A stretch of 64,000 bases of DNA from an uncultured Chloroflexota bacterium (GCA_937870825.1 CALMZO010000436.1:84595-148594); one strand, 5' to 3'; shown: positions 34,362 through 44,469, counted from the stretch's first letter. Notes: a model not told the origin generated them from the letters alone. Numbers and translations are program-made.

Positions 34362-34739
34362 TCAAACCGCTTGCGCCACCGCATATGGCTGAATCAAAAC
34401 GCGCGGGTCGAGTCCCAAACCGCTATGTAAGCGTCGAATCATTTCGAGTGTGAGTGGGCGACGCCGATTCAAAATTTCCGCGACGCGCGCGCGGCTGCCA
34501 AGATACGGCTCCAAATCGCGACGCGCCAAACCGCGACTTTCGATGTAATAGTTGATTGCTTCGATGGGGTCAGGTTGAGGAATCGGCTCGTGTTGCGCTT
34601 CGTATGCTTCGACCAACGTTGTCAAAACATCGAGGCGGTCTCCAGCGAGTGTATTTGGTTTTGCCTCAAAAAGACGCTCAATTTCCTTGAGCGCGGCTTG
34701 ATAGTCGCGTTTGGTTTTGATTGGGCGAATGGCGTTCAT
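34362..34739 (-). CDS. higA: HigA-type antitoxin
   Basis: A 125-residue protein with a C-terminal helix-turn-helix (about 68-118; SRGLARRDLEPYLGSRARVAEIL in parts, with NRRRPLTLEMIRRL) and an N-terminal toxin-binding arm (KTKRDYQAALKEIERLF). It neutralises HigB and represses the operon. It begins 6 bases after higB. The family usually autoregulates through its HTH. Confidence 0.92.
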   Translation of the reverse strand: MNAIRPIKTKRDYQAALKEIERLFEAKPNTLAGDRLDVLTTLVEAYEAQHEPIPQPDPIEAINYYIESRGLARRDLEPYLGSRARVAEILNRRRPLTLEMIRRLHSGLGLDPRVLIQPYAVAQAV

Positions 34740-34745
34740 AATCTC

Positions 34746-35039
34746 TTACACCGTTCCTGCGTCAAGCTTGTCATATTCGCGGTGTGTGCCGACAAAGCGA
34801 ATATAAACAATTCCATAATCATAATTGAGCGCAACGATTACGCGATAGGTATTGCCACGAATGTTGAATACAACGCGATGGTTGGTAACAAAACTCGCGT
34901 TGGCATAAATGCGGCGAATGTCGTTCGGCGTTTTCCAGCGCGCGAGTTTGACATCGTGATACCATGCGCGCAACGCCTCTTCGGCGTCAGGATGTTTTTG
35001 CCAAAATTCTCGCAAGGTCTTGCGCGCAATGATTCGCAC
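34746..35039 (-). CDS. higB: HigB-type toxin (ribosome-dependent mRNA interferase)
   Basis: A 97-residue RelE-fold toxin: MRIIARKTLREFW at the start, HPDAEEALRAWY, and the C-terminal GTHREYDKLDA motif with its conserved His, Tyr and Asp. It is full length. Start is GTG at 35039; a TATAAT box ends only 6 bases upstream, so the mRNA is probably leaderless. It precedes higA, the usual toxin-first order of this type. Confidence 0.92.
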   Translation of the reverse strand: MRIIARKTLREFWQKHPDAEEALRAWYHDVKLARWKTPNDIRRIYANASFVTNHRVVFNIRGNTYRVIVALNYDYGIVYIRFVGTHREYDKLDAGTV

Positions 35040-35045
35040 GCGCAG

Positions 35046-35051
35046 ATTATA
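35046..35051 (-). promoter_or_regulatory. -10 box of leaderless higBA transcript
   Basis: TGATATAAT on the minus strand (an extended -10) ends 6 bases before the higB GTG. The expected start of transcription is the start codon itself. Confidence 0.65.
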
Positions 35052-35077
35052 TCATGCTCCCGAAATGGGAGCAACCG

Positions 35078-37963
35078 CTATTTCCCATTCAGCACCCTCT
35101 TCAACCACTGCCCCGTATAACTCTCTTTTACCTTTGCCACATCTTCCGGCGTACCTTCCGCAATCACGCGTCCGCCCGCGTTGCCGCCTTCGGGACCCAT
35201 GTCAATAATCCAGTCGGCGGTTTTAATCACATCGAGATTGTGTTCGATGACGACGACGGTGTTGCCCGTGTCAACGAGTCGTTGCAAGACGCCGAGCAAT
35301 TTGTCCACGTCCGCCGCGTGCAAACCAACCGTCGGTTCGTCGAGAATGTACAACGTGCGTCCCGTCGCGCGGCGCGCAAGTTCCTTTGAAAGTTTGACGC
35401 GCTGTGCTTCGCCGCCGCTCAGTTGAGTTGCAGGTTGTCCGAGCCGAATATAGCCGAGACCCACATCGCGCAGCGTTTCGATTTTGCGCGCGATGCTCGG
35501 AATGTTTTGGAAAAATTCTGTCGCTTCGTTCACCGTCATGTCCAGCACTTGAGAAATGTTTTTGCCGCGATAGTGAATTTCCAACGCTTCGCGATTGTAG
35601 CGTTTGCCGTGACAGATTTCACATGGAACGTAGACATCGGGCAAAAATTGCATTTCGATTTTGATAATGCCGTCGCCTTCGCACGCTTCGCAGCGTCCGC
35701 CTTTGACGTTAAACGAAAAACGTCCCGCCTTGTAGCCGCGCGTTTTTGCCTCATTCGTCATCGCAAACACATCGCGAATGTCGCCGAACGCGCCCGTGTA
35801 CGTCGCGGGATTCGAGCGCGGCGTGCGTCCGATGGGCGATTGGTCAATGTCAATCACTTTGTCGAGCGCGTCCACACCTAGAATCGTATCGTGTTTGCCC
35901 GCGCTTTCGTGCGCGCCGTTCAACACTTGTGCGAGTTTTTTGTACAAAATATCTACGGTGAGCGACGACTTGCCCGAACCCGAAACGCCCGTGATGCAGA
36001 CAAATTTACCGAGCGGAATTTTTACGTCAATGCTCTTGAGGTTGTTTTCGCGCGCGCCTTTTACCGTCAACACTTTGCCGTTGCCTTGACGACGTTTTTC
36101 GGGAATCGCGATTTTGCGCTTGCCGCTGATGAATTGTCCCGTGATGGATTTTGGATTTTTCGCGATTTGGTCGCGCGTACCCGCCGCGATAATTTCGCCG
36201 CCGTGTTCGCCCGCGCCGGGTCCGAGGTCCACAATAAAGTCCGCGTGATTGATGGTGTCTTCGTCATGTTCGACGACGAGAACCGTGTTGCCCAAATCGC
36301 GCAGATGCATCAACGTATCGAGCAAACGCGCGTTGTCGCGTTGATGCAAGCCGATGCTCGGTTCGTCGAGAATGTACAACACACCCATCAACTGCGAACC
36401 GATTTGGGTGGCGAGACGAATGCGTTGTCCTTCGCCGCCGCTCAACGTGTTCGCCGCGCGGTCGAGCGTGAGATAATCGAGACCGACATTGACAAGAAAT
36501 CCCAGACGCGCGCGAATCTCTTTTAAAATTTGTCCCGCAATGGTCATTTCACGCGCGCTCAATTTTTTCGGCAGCGTTTCAAAAAACTCGCGCGCCTCGC
36601 CGACGCTCATCCGCGTGAGGTCAACGATATTCTTGCCGTCAATCGTGACCGCGAGCGCTTCGGGTTTGAGCCGCTGTCCTTTGCACACAGGGCAGGGCAG
36701 CGCGGTCATGTATTGTTCGATGTTCTGGCGAATGTAATCCGAGTCCGTTTCTTTGTAGCGGCGCATCAGGTTGGGAATGACGCCTTCGAAACTCGTTTCG
36801 TATTCGCGTTTCGCGCCAAATTGATTTTCGTACTGTACGCGAATCCGTTCGCCGTTCGTGCCGTACAAAATTTTATCCAGGTCCGCGCGTTTTAATTCGC
36901 GCACGGGCGCGTCCAAATCAAATTTGTATTTGCGCGCGACGGCTTCCAATAATTTTCCAAAGTAACTGTCCCCGCCGCTGTCCATGCCGTTCGTCCGAAT
37001 CGCGCCTTCGCTCAACGCGAGTTCGCGATTGGGAATAATCAAGTCGGGGTCAATTTCCAATTTCGTGCCGAGTCCCATGCACGCGGGGCACGCGCCGTGC
37101 GGGGTATTGAACGAAAACGTGCGCGGCTCGATTTCGCCCAACGAAACATGACCGAGCGGACACGCGAAATTTTCGGAAAAAATTACATCGTCTTCTTCGC
37201 GTCCCTCATTTCCTTCATTTCCTTTCTTGCCATTCGCCTCTTGCTTGTTCACCAACACAACGCCTTCCCCCAATTTCAACGCGGTCTCGATGGAATCTGC
37301 CAGACGCGTATCATCATTGCCTTCTTTTTTCACGACGAGACGGTCAACGACGGCTTCGACGCTCGTCTGCTTGTAGCGGTCGAGTTTTACATCTTCGTTG
37401 ACATCATAAATTTCGCCGTTGACGCGGACGCGCACGAAACCCGCTTTGCGAATGTCGTCGAAAACTTTTTTGTGTTCGCCCTTGCGGTCTTTGATGAGCG
37501 GCGCGAGAATCATAATGCGCGTGCCGTCGGGAAATTTTTTGATGGCGTCTACCATCTGCTCGACACTCTGTCGTTGAATCACGCGCCCACAGACCGGACA
37601 ATGCGGCGTTCCCGCGCGCGCAAACAACAACCGCAAGTGGTCGTACACTTCGGTCACGGTGCCGACAGTGGAACGCGGATTGTGGCTCGTCCCTTTTTGG
37701 TCAATCGAAATCGCAGGCGAGAGCCCTTCAATCAAGTCCACATCGGGCTTTTCCATCAAACCGAGAAACTGCCGCGCGTACGCGGACAGCGATTCGACAT
37801 AGCGCCGTTGCCCTTCGGCATAAATCGTGTCGAATGCGAGCGACGACTTGCCCGAACCCGAAAGTCCGGTGACGACGACGAGTTGGTCGCGCGGAATTTC
37901 GACGCTGATATTTTTCAAATTGTGTTCGCGCGCGCCGCGCACGATGAGTTTGTCTTGAGTCAT
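35078..37963 (-). CDS. uvrA: Excinuclease ABC subunit A
   Basis: A 961-residue damage-recognition ATPase of nucleotide excision repair. Two ABC modules are complete: Walker [10 protein letters not shown] (about 32) and GVSGSGKSS (about 630), signatures [12 protein letters not shown] and [12 protein letters not shown], both followed by ILDEP. Zinc motifs CPVCG and [16 protein letters not shown] are present. Length is normal. The insertion around residues 240-260 is Lys/Glu/Gly-rich ([14 protein letters not shown]), a low-complexity variable loop. No Shine-Dalgarno is visible. Confidence 0.98.
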   Translation of the reverse strand: MTQDKLIVRGAREHNLKNISVEIPRDQLVVVTGLSGSGKSSLAFDTIYAEGQRRYVESLSAYARQFLGLMEKPDVDLIEGLSPAISIDQKGTSHNPRSTVGTVTEVYDHLRLLFARAGTPHCPVCGRVIQRQSVEQMVDAIKKFPDGTRIMILAPLIKDRKGEHKKVFDDIRKAGFVRVRVNGEIYDVNEDVKLDRYKQTSVEAVVDRLVVKKEGNDDTRLADSIETALKLGEGVVLVNKQEANGKKGNEGNEGREEDDVIFSENFACPLGHVSLGEIEPRTFSFNTPHGACPACMGLGTKLEIDPDLIIPNRELALSEGAIRTNGMDSGGDSYFGKLLEAVARKYKFDLDAPVRELKRADLDKILYGTNGERIRVQYENQFGAKREYETSFEGVIPNLMRRYKETDSDYIRQNIEQYMTALPCPVCKGQRLKPEALAVTIDGKNIVDLTRMSVGEAREFFETLPKKLSAREMTIAGQILKEIRARLGFLVNVGLDYLTLDRAANTLSGGEGQRIRLATQIGSQLMGVLYILDEPSIGLHQRDNARLLDTLMHLRDLGNTVLVVEHDEDTINHADFIVDLGPGAGEHGGEIIAAGTRDQIAKNPKSITGQFISGKRKIAIPEKRRQGNGKVLTVKGARENNLKSIDVKIPLGKFVCITGVSGSGKSSLTVDILYKKLAQVLNGAHESAGKHDTILGVDALDKVIDIDQSPIGRTPRSNPATYTGAFGDIRDVFAMTNEAKTRGYKAGRFSFNVKGGRCEACEGDGIIKIEMQFLPDVYVPCEICHGKRYNREALEIHYRGKNISQVLDMTVNEATEFFQNIPSIARKIETLRDVGLGYIRLGQPATQLSGGEAQRVKLSKELARRATGRTLYILDEPTVGLHAADVDKLLGVLQRLVDTGNTVVVIEHNLDVIKTADWIIDMGPEGGNAGGRVIAEGTPEDVAKVKESYTGQWLKRVLNGK

Positions 37964-37987
37964 AGAGATTGGATGTTGGAAGTTGGA

Positions 37988-38013
37988 GATTCCTCACTCC
38001 GTTCGGAATGACA
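37988..38013. repeat. Palindromic repeat element, half copy 3
   Basis: GAGATTCCTCACTCCGTTCG then GAATGAC matches the right half of the elements at 200-267 and 2374-2444. It lies between the divergent uvrA and 38096 genes. Confidence 0.6.
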
Positions 38014-38095
38014 ATTTGGAACGGAACAAATGTTCAGAACTCGTATTGTACACACCTTGTCAAGAGGGCGCAAATAAAATTTCAGAGAGGCAAAA

Positions 38096-38734
38096 ATGTC
38101 CACACGCACGTTACGGAGCGGAGCGTTCGCCGCGTTCGCTGCCGCGTTTTTGCTCGGCTGGCAATTTTTGATTGCGATTGGGATTGGGGATGAAATCGCG
38201 TTGTTGAGCAAGTCAGTGGACCCCGCGCGCATGACGTCGTTTTTTGAGATTGACGCGCGCGCACTGACGCAATTGATGACGGCGGACGACGCGTTTGCGC
38301 TGGCGTATGCGATTGCGTTTATTGTGTTGGCGCTGTATTTGATGCCGCACGCGAAACTCGTTTCAACACTGGCGCTCGTGTTTGCGGTGTTGACCGCGCT
38401 GATTGATTTGTCCGAAAATTCGCTGCTGCTCGCATCGGTGGAGCAAGTGGCGCAAAATCAGCCGCTCGACGCGCACGCGCTTGTCGTGCTGTTTTGGTTG
38501 GGGCAAATCAAATATCTGGCGATTTATCTCGCCGCGATATTGTTCGCGCTTGTGTTGTGGGAATTTGGCGCGGCGGGGAAAATTCTTGCCGCGTTGCTGT
38601 TCCTGTTTGTCGTAATCGGTGTGGCTTCGATCACGGTTGATGTGTTGAGGTTTGTCAAAGTGGTGTGGATGGAATTGCTGCTCGTCGTCGGTGGAATTTT
38701 TCTCGTACTCGAAGCGCGCAAAGTTCAAACATAA
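38096..38734 (+). CDS. Integral membrane protein of unknown function
   Basis: A 212-residue protein with about six hydrophobic helices and short loops. No family recognised. A GAGAGG site precedes the ATG. It diverges from uvrA and its 3' end overlaps that of the convergent alr gene by 10 bases. Confidence 0.75.
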   Translation: MSTRTLRSGAFAAFAAAFLLGWQFLIAIGIGDEIALLSKSVDPARMTSFFEIDARALTQLMTADDAFALAYAIAFIVLALYLMPHAKLVSTLALVFAVLTALIDLSENSLLLASVEQVAQNQPLDAHALVVLFWLGQIKYLAIYLAAILFALVLWEFGAAGKILAALLFLFVVIGVASITVDVLRFVKVVWMELLLVVGGIFLVLEARKVQT

Positions 38735-39873
38735 ATGCGCGGCACGCGCGCGGAAATCGTCGTGACGGTTTCGTAATTATTGGTCCCAAGCTGTTCCGCG
38801 ATTTCTTCCGCGCTCAATTCGTCATTGCCCTGTTTGCCAATCAACACCGCTTCATCGCTCGTTTGCGCTTCGGGAATGTCGGTGAGGTCAATCATTGTTT
38901 GGTCCATGCACACGCGTCCGATGATGGGCGCGCGCTGCCCGCGCACCAATACGTTTCCGTAATGATTCGGTTTGCGGCGAAAGCCATCCGCGTAGCCCAC
39001 CATCAACACGCCAACGCGCGACGCGCGTTGTGTTTCAAACGTCGCGCCGTAACTGACAAAACGTCCGGCGGGAACATCGCGCACGAGCGCGATTCTGGTT
39101 TTGAACGCGAGCGCGGGTTCAAAACCCTCCGGGCGCGGCGCATCGGACGAGGGATGCAAGCCGTACAATAAAATTCCGCCGCGCGCGAGATTGAAACGCG
39201 GATGTTGATAATAAATGGACGCGGGACTGTTTGCGGCGTGAAGATATTCGAGCGGCAAGCCCGCATGTTCCAATTCATCGGCGACGCGCAAAAATGTTTC
39301 AAGTTGCTTGCGCGTGAATTCATCGCCCCAATTTTGAACGCCGCGCGCGTGCGGGTCATCCGCAACGGCAAAGTGCGTGAACATGCCCTGAATGTGGAAC
39401 TCGTCATTTCGTGCCAAGCGCGAAATTTCTTGCGCGGCGGTTTCTGCATTCAATCCCAAGCGCGTCATGCCCGTATCAATCTTGATGTGGACACAGGCGC
39501 GTCGTTTGAGTGTGCGCGTTGTGTCGAGAAGCGGCTGAATGTAATCGAGCGAGGGAATCGTCAAGGTCAAATCATGTTCCAACGCGGCGGGTGTCCATTC
39601 CGGCAAGGTGGGTCCGAGTACGAGAATCGGCGCAGTGATGCCCGCGTCGCGCAGTTCGATGCCTTCACCTGCCGCGTACACACCGAGCCACGTTGCCCCC
39701 CCCCGCAGCATGGCGCGCGCGCTTTCCATCGCGCCGTGTCCGTACGCGTTCGCTTTGACCATGCCCATTAATTCCGTTTGCGCGCCGACGATATTTTTCA
39801 GAAGGCGCGTATTGTTTTCGATATTGTGCGTTGTGATTTCAAGCCACGCGGGACGAAGGGGAATCTGCATCAT
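38725..39873 (-). CDS. alr: Alanine racemase
   Basis: A 382-residue fold-III PLP enzyme that makes D-Ala for peptidoglycan. The PLP lysine lies in MVKANAYGHG (near 40), the catalytic Tyr in VGYADGFRR, and VCMDQTMIDLT is intact. A start at 39873 or 39870 gives the family N-terminus; the longer reading to 40128 is rejected. Residues EISRLARND just before IQGMFTHFA are encoded by a half copy of the palindromic repeat (39403-39436). A run of nine G (minus strand) encodes part of RGGATW. Confidence 0.95.
   Translation of the reverse strand: MMQIPLRPAWLEITTHNIENNTRLLKNIVGAQTELMGMVKANAYGHGAMESARAMLRGGATWLGVYAAGEGIELRDAGITAPILVLGPTLPEWTPAALEHDLTLTIPSLDYIQPLLDTTRTLKRRACVHIKIDTGMTRLGLNAETAAQEISRLARNDEFHIQGMFTHFAVADDPHARGVQNWGDEFTRKQLETFLRVADELEHAGLPLEYLHAANSPASIYYQHPRFNLARGGILLYGLHPSSDAPRPEGFEPALAFKTRIALVRDVPAGRFVSYGATFETQRASRVGVLMVGYADGFRRKPNHYGNVLVRGQRAPIIGRVCMDQTMIDLTDIPEAQTSDEAVLIGKQGNDELSAEEIAEQLGTNNYETVTTISARVPRIYV
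39403..39436. repeat. Palindromic repeat element, half copy 4, inside alr
   Basis: GTCATTTCGTGC-CAAGCGCGAAATTTCT matches the first 28 bases of the element at 200 at about 25 positions. It lies in frame in alr and replaces, rather than extends, the helix before THFA. Confidence 0.6.
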
Positions 39874-39996
39874 GGGGTTAGAGTGCGTCTTAAAACTCGG
39901 CGATGAATGGCTCACGCAAAGGCGCAAAGAAACTAGAACTTGAATTTCTGCGGTCTCTGCGGCTTTACGTGCGACGTTTAAGACACTCACTTGGAA

Positions 39997-40030
39997 AAAA
40001 ACGGGTAGGTCGGTTGACCTACCCGTTTTT
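39997..40030. terminator. Terminator for the NBR1-Ig lipoprotein gene
   Basis: ACGGGTAGGTC pairs with GACCTACCCGT, with A7 on the left and T5 on the right, so it works on both strands. On the minus strand it closes the 40034-42043 gene, 4 bases after its stop. Confidence 0.9.
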
Positions 40031-40033
40031 GAT

Positions 40034-42043
40034 TTACGGAGCCGGTTGCGTGCGACAGACGAGTTCGCTGCCGCTCTTGCCGATGAGACATGCCTGGAAT
40101 TGCGTGACCGTTTTGTTGCCGTGCACATTGAGTTTCAAAACACTGGAACGGAATGCGCCGGTCGCAACCTCGGCTGTGGCAGTATTCGTTACTGCTTTGC
40201 CTTCGCTGTTCAAACCAACCGCTTGCATTTTCGCGGGGCGGTCTTCGCCGCGCCAGTAATAGTTGATGCTCACCCGAAACGATTTGTTGCCGCTCTGTTC
40301 GACGCGGATGCTGCGAATCTGTGTCTGCGGCTGCTGCGTCGGTTGTGGTGTCGGTGTTGGGGGCTTGGGATTGTTCACCGTGACCGTTACGGAAAGTTGT
40401 GCCGAGTTGTTGAAACAGTACGCAATCAATTGGTATGTCGTCGTCGTTTGGGGTGTGAGTGTGATTTGTCCGGGCGTAGCGACGCCGCTGTTCCCTTGCG
40501 GTGTTTTCAAAACGACAGAGGTCGCGTTGGTCACAAGTCCCCAGCTCAGGACAGTGGATTGTCCTTTGGTAATTGTGCTGGGATTCGCCCCAAAGCCGTT
40601 GAACTTGGGCGTGCCGCTGCATCCGCCGTTCACGTTCACGGTGAGCGAGATGGATGCTTTGTTATTGCCGCAGTAGGCGACGAGAGAGTAGGTCGTCGTC
40701 ACAGTCGGTTGTACCACGCGCGAACCGGGCGACCCAACCCCTTCGCTTCGATTCGGGAATTGCAAGTACACCGCGTTCGCGTTTTGCACCAGACCCCAGT
40801 TCAAGGTTGTTTGCTGCCCCGCGTTGATGGTCTGCGGATTTGCAGAGAATCCGTTAAAGACGGGTGTGCCGCTGCATCCGCCGCTGCCGCCGCTGACAAT
40901 GACCGTGACCTGGACTTGATTCGCGACATTGTTGCAGTACGCGGTGAGCGTGTACGTTGTCGTTTGCGATGGCTGCACCTGAAGCGAGCCCGGTGTGCCA
41001 ACCCCCTGCGTGCCGCTGGGCGAAGTCAGATAGACGGCGTTTGCATTTTGCACCGCGCCCCAACTCAAGGTAGAGATTTGTCCGGCGTTGATGGTTTGCG
41101 GATTTGCCGTAAAGCCACCCATCGCGGGTGTGCCGTTGCAGCCGGACGGCGGCGGGGCAGTTGGTGGGATGGGCGTTGGTGGACGCGGCGTCGGTGCGCC
41201 GGGGACATTGATGATGGCATCAAAGCGTGTGCCGAAAACAACGCCATTGGATGCCTGCAGCTGCCACACGCTGGAATGCGAACCGGGTGTGGCTGGCGCA
41301 ATCATGTTGATGGAAACGTTGATAACGTCGCCGGGCGCGGCTGCCGGAATGGGCTGCGGTGACGATGCGCCAAAAGCAAGTCCCGCGACAAAGACGGCAT
41401 TGTAGCCGCCGCCCCACGAGCAGGTACCGGAATTTTGAATCGCCCACGTTTTAACGAAAGCGCCGCCCGGGGCAATCGTCGTGCCGTCGGGAATGGTTAC
41501 ATCGCTGATAAAGGTAGAGGCGAGCGTACAAGTCGTGGGACCCGAAGGCGTCGCAGGGGCGTTCGGCGTTACCGTTGAGACGATGGGGATTGCGGTGTTG
41601 ATGACAGTGGTAGGATTCACGACCAGCGTTTGGGTTGCCTGCGCGATGCGTTGGGCTACGTTGATATTGATGCTGGCTTCGCCAAGGCCGAGACCTGAAT
41701 TGGTTGCGCGGACGGTAATCGTATGTGTGCCGGGCGTGGTCGCGGTCCAATTTTGAATGACGGAAAATTGCTGCTGCGGCTGACCGTTCGGCGTTGGGCT
41801 GTTTTGGATTGGCTGTCCATCCACGAGCAACTCCACCAACACAATGCCTGCGGTGTCAACCGAAGTGGATTGGATTTGAACGGCGGTGCCGGTTTGGACG
41901 GTTGCATTGCTGGCGGGCGAGACAATGACTACATTCGGTTTGCTTGCGCCGGGCGTTGGGGTGGGTGTGCCTGACGGACCCTGTTGGCACGCGGCGACCA
42001 ACGCGACAAGCGCAAGCGAAATCACAAACAAAATAGGTTTCAT
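40034..42043 (-). CDS. Lipoprotein with NBR1-Ig domain and Ig-like repeats
   Basis: A 669-residue surface lipoprotein. Signal ends LVALVAAC (lipobox Cys19), then a Thr/Pro linker. An Ig-like domain (about 35-130) precedes an NBR1-type Ig domain (about 175-285; KTWAIQNSGTCSWGGGY, HSSVWQL). Three repeats of about 85 residues follow, each beginning GCxGTPxxxGFxANPxTI and containing TTxTYxLxAYC, and a final beta domain. An AAGGAG site precedes the ATG. Such proteins are common in Chloroflexota; binding partners are unknown. It stands alone. Confidence 0.85.
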   Translation of the reverse strand: MKPILFVISLALVALVAACQQGPSGTPTPTPGASKPNVVIVSPASNATVQTGTAVQIQSTSVDTAGIVLVELLVDGQPIQNSPTPNGQPQQQFSVIQNWTATTPGTHTITVRATNSGLGLGEASININVAQRIAQATQTLVVNPTTVINTAIPIVSTVTPNAPATPSGPTTCTLASTFISDVTIPDGTTIAPGGAFVKTWAIQNSGTCSWGGGYNAVFVAGLAFGASSPQPIPAAAPGDVINVSINMIAPATPGSHSSVWQLQASNGVVFGTRFDAIINVPGAPTPRPPTPIPPTAPPPSGCNGTPAMGGFTANPQTINAGQISTLSWGAVQNANAVYLTSPSGTQGVGTPGSLQVQPSQTTTYTLTAYCNNVANQVQVTVIVSGGSGGCSGTPVFNGFSANPQTINAGQQTTLNWGLVQNANAVYLQFPNRSEGVGSPGSRVVQPTVTTTYSLVAYCGNNKASISLTVNVNGGCSGTPKFNGFGANPSTITKGQSTVLSWGLVTNATSVVLKTPQGNSGVATPGQITLTPQTTTTYQLIAYCFNNSAQLSVTVTVNNPKPPTPTPQPTQQPQTQIRSIRVEQSGNKSFRVSINYYWRGEDRPAKMQAVGLNSEGKAVTNTATAEVATGAFRSSVLKLNVHGNKTVTQFQACLIGKSGSELVCRTQPAP

Positions 42044-42129
42044 GCTACCACTCCTTAGAGTACACGCAATGATGCCGGGATTGATGTCGCGGGCAACATT
42101 CTAAAACACTTGACGGGTCAATGCAAAGA

Positions 42130-42150
42130 ACCATGCTCCGGAGCATGGTC
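42130..42150 (-). terminator. Possible weak terminator after coaX
   Basis: ACCATGCTCCGGAGCATGGT is a perfect palindrome followed on the minus strand by TCTTTG. It lies 100 bases after the coaX stop. The T-run is weak. Confidence 0.45.
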
Positions 42151-42251
42151 CTGCAACGAATAGACGCACAACGAGCCGAGCAGGTTCCCCTGTTCGGTTT
42201 GTTGTCGCTTGATAAGTCAAAATTTGCTACTGGCAGGATGCGATGTACTCG

Positions 42252-43034
42252 TCAACGCTTGTCCCGATTCAACTCGTAAATCAACTGCAAACCGCGCAGC
42301 GTCAATTGCTCGTCAATCACATCTACCACGCGCGTTTCTGTCGTCACCAAAGTTATTTGTTCGCCCGTGGCAATGACCTTTGCCTCACGTCCCAATTCCT
42401 TTTGGAAACGCGCCACCATTCCTTCGACCATGCTCACGTAACCGTACACGAGTCCCGAACGCAGCGCGTTGATGGTATTTTTGCCAATCGGCGATTCGGG
42501 ATGGGGCGGCGCGAGTTCGACGCGCAGCAGTTGCGCGGCGGAACGAAACAGCGCGTCCGCGCTGATATTCAAACCGGGCGCGATGGCAGAGCCGATGTAC
42601 TCGCCTTGCGCGTTTACCGCGTCGAAAATCGTAATCGGCGAAAAATCAATGACGATGGCGGGGGCGCCGTGCAATGTTTTTGCCGCGAGCGCGTTCGCTA
42701 CGCGGTCCGCGCCGACTTCACGCGGATTGTCCGTGCGAATTTTGATGCCGGTCTTGATGCCACTGCCGACGACCAACGGCGTCCAACCAAATTCCGCGCG
42801 GCACAATTCTGTAAATGTTGCAATCATCGGCGGGACGGACGACGCGATGATGCCGCCGCCGAACGCGTATTCTTGTTTCGATTGGCGCAGCAGCGTTCGC
42901 AGCAACACCGCGTATTCGTCGGGCGTGCCTTCGACGCGCGTCGAAATGCGCCACGATGCGCGCAGCGCGTCCTTTTCAAACACGCCGATGTTGATGTGTT
43001 GATTGCCGATGTCAAAGACGAGGAGCGAAGACAT
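42252..43034 (-). CDS. coaX: Type III pantothenate kinase homologue with altered active-site loops
   Basis: A 260-residue protein aligned end to end with CoaX, which phosphorylates pantothenate in CoA synthesis. Structural landmarks are kept: NPREVGADRVANA, GSAIAPGLNISADALF, PIGKNTINALRSG, YGYVSMVEG. The nucleotide-binding loops differ: DIGNQH for the usual DIGNTN, DFSPITIFD for DFGTATTFD, and ATGEQI for ATGGLA. With all three phosphate-contact loops changed the protein may be inactive as a kinase or use other ligands. Related Baf proteins act as regulators. The reading frame is intact. Confidence 0.8.
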   Translation of the reverse strand: MSSLLVFDIGNQHINIGVFEKDALRASWRISTRVEGTPDEYAVLLRTLLRQSKQEYAFGGGIIASSVPPMIATFTELCRAEFGWTPLVVGSGIKTGIKIRTDNPREVGADRVANALAAKTLHGAPAIVIDFSPITIFDAVNAQGEYIGSAIAPGLNISADALFRSAAQLLRVELAPPHPESPIGKNTINALRSGLVYGYVSMVEGMVARFQKELGREAKVIATGEQITLVTTETRVVDVIDEQLTLRGLQLIYELNRDKR

Positions 43035-43110
43035 AAAGATTGATGGGTACTAGCGCAAGTCAGAGGTTTTCTGGTACTATGGCGCAAAGATTTGAATTTG
43101 AGGAGGCAAT

Positions 43111-43497
43111 ATGCAAGTGTTTACAAAAAGACAGATTGTGAGCCGAGCAATCTTGGGTGCGATTGGAACATTGTTTGTGTTCATACTGTACAGGGATGAT
43201 ATTCTGAGAGCCATCGTGCAAGCGGCAATTTTTGCGATTGGCTTGATTTTGATTCTAATGCTCCCCAAGTATGCAGCAATTCTGTCAGGCATTTCAGTTT
43301 TTATTTTGCTCACGGTGACGAATATCTATGGCAACTACGTTTCAGTGGAACGACTGTTGGTGAATGCCGGAATTGCATTGATGGGTGGGTCAACGATTTG
43401 GGCAATGCGGAAATACGGGTACATCGCACTCGTGATTCCCTTGCTCTTTGTGCTCATTGGATTTGCGTTTTTCGTCTGGGTGCTTGTGAGAGCATAG
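43111..43497 (+). CDS. Small integral membrane protein
   Basis: A 128-residue protein with four or five hydrophobic helices and almost no loops. No family recognised. A GAGGAGG site lies at proper spacing before the ATG, so it is translated. Base use is somewhat more AT-rich than neighbours. It diverges from coaX. Confidence 0.75.
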   Translation: MQVFTKRQIVSRAILGAIGTLFVFILYRDDILRAIVQAAIFAIGLILILMLPKYAAILSGISVFILLTVTNIYGNYVSVERLLVNAGIALMGGSTIWAMRKYGYIALVIPLLFVLIGFAFFVWVLVRA

Positions 43498-43508
43498 CGC
43501 GAATAAAT

Positions 43509-44450
43509 CTATTGTTGCCACGTTCTCACACTCCCAAGCGACGTCGCCATTTTCACCCCGCGCACAATCGCATCCGCCACACATTCCGCCGCCGCATGAC
43601 CGAGCTGTGTCACGTTTGCCGCGCCGCGCGTGCCGCTCGCCAAAACAAATAACGCGTCGCCGTCGTACAAAGTATGCGATGGACGCGTGGCGCGCGCAAT
43701 GCCGTCGTGCGCCATCATCGCGACGAGATTCGCTTGTTCTACGTTCAGCGTCGCGTTGGTCATCACGACGCCAATCGTTGTGTTTTGCAACAAAAATTCC
43801 GGCAGACGCGCGTCATTATTCAACAACAATTGTCCGCTGTCCGCCCACATTCCATCGGCATTGCGCGCGCCGCCGACAATTTTTCCATTCGACGGGTCAA
43901 TCACATCGCCCAACGCGTTCACTGCCACAATCGCGCTGACGATGATTTCATCTTGCAAAACGCGTTCACTGTAACCGATGCCGCCTTTTGTCGCGTTTGC
44001 CATTTGCAACATTTTTCCCACCACTGCGCCGGTGCCTGCGCCGACACTCCCTTCCGCGACAGCATCGTTCCGCGCCAAGACACAGGCTTCAAATCCGTTC
44101 GCTGCGTCCGGATATGCGCGCGCGTTGCCGATGGCAAGGTCAAACAAGACCGCGCTCGGCACCAGCGGCACGCGCGCAACGCCGACATCCAAGCCGATGT
44201 CTTGCGTTTCAAGATATTTCATCACGCCCGACGCCGCATCGAGTCCGAACGCGCTGCCGCCCGCCAAGACAATCGCGTGTACGCGTTCAATCAAATGTCC
44301 GGTGGCTAACAATTCGGTGTCGCGCGTTCCCGGCGCGGGACCGCGCACATCGACGCCGCCGATTGCGCCGTCGCGCGGCGCGAGAACGACAGTGCCGCCC
44401 GTGATATTCTCAAGGTCGGTGTAATGCCCGATGGAAAATTCTGGAATCAC
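43509..44450 (-). CDS. P1 family (DmpA-like) peptidase
   Basis: A 313-residue Ntn-like hydrolase of peptidase family S58 (L-aminopeptidase D-Ala-esterase type). VVLAPRDGAIGGVDVRG and LAGGSAFGLDAASG form the first part; IGVVMTNATLNVEQANLVA contains the expected autocleavage site before Thr, and MAHDGIARATRPSHTLYDGD completes the fold. The family self-processes into two chains. The start is GTG at 44450 with an AGAGGA site. It is alone and convergent with the small membrane protein gene. Confidence 0.9.
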   Translation of the reverse strand: MIPEFSIGHYTDLENITGGTVVLAPRDGAIGGVDVRGPAPGTRDTELLATGHLIERVHAIVLAGGSAFGLDAASGVMKYLETQDIGLDVGVARVPLVPSAVLFDLAIGNARAYPDAANGFEACVLARNDAVAEGSVGAGTGAVVGKMLQMANATKGGIGYSERVLQDEIIVSAIVAVNALGDVIDPSNGKIVGGARNADGMWADSGQLLLNNDARLPEFLLQNTTIGVVMTNATLNVEQANLVAMMAHDGIARATRPSHTLYDGDALFVLASGTRGAANVTQLGHAAAECVADAIVRGVKMATSLGSVRTWQQ

Positions 44451-44469
44451 GTGCGGATTCCTCTGTTAC

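Noticed and set aside
40046..41362. A 438-codon plus-strand frame opposite the NBR1-Ig lipoprotein
   Set aside because: The minus-strand gene has a lipobox, a ribosome site and repeated Ig domains; this frame has none.
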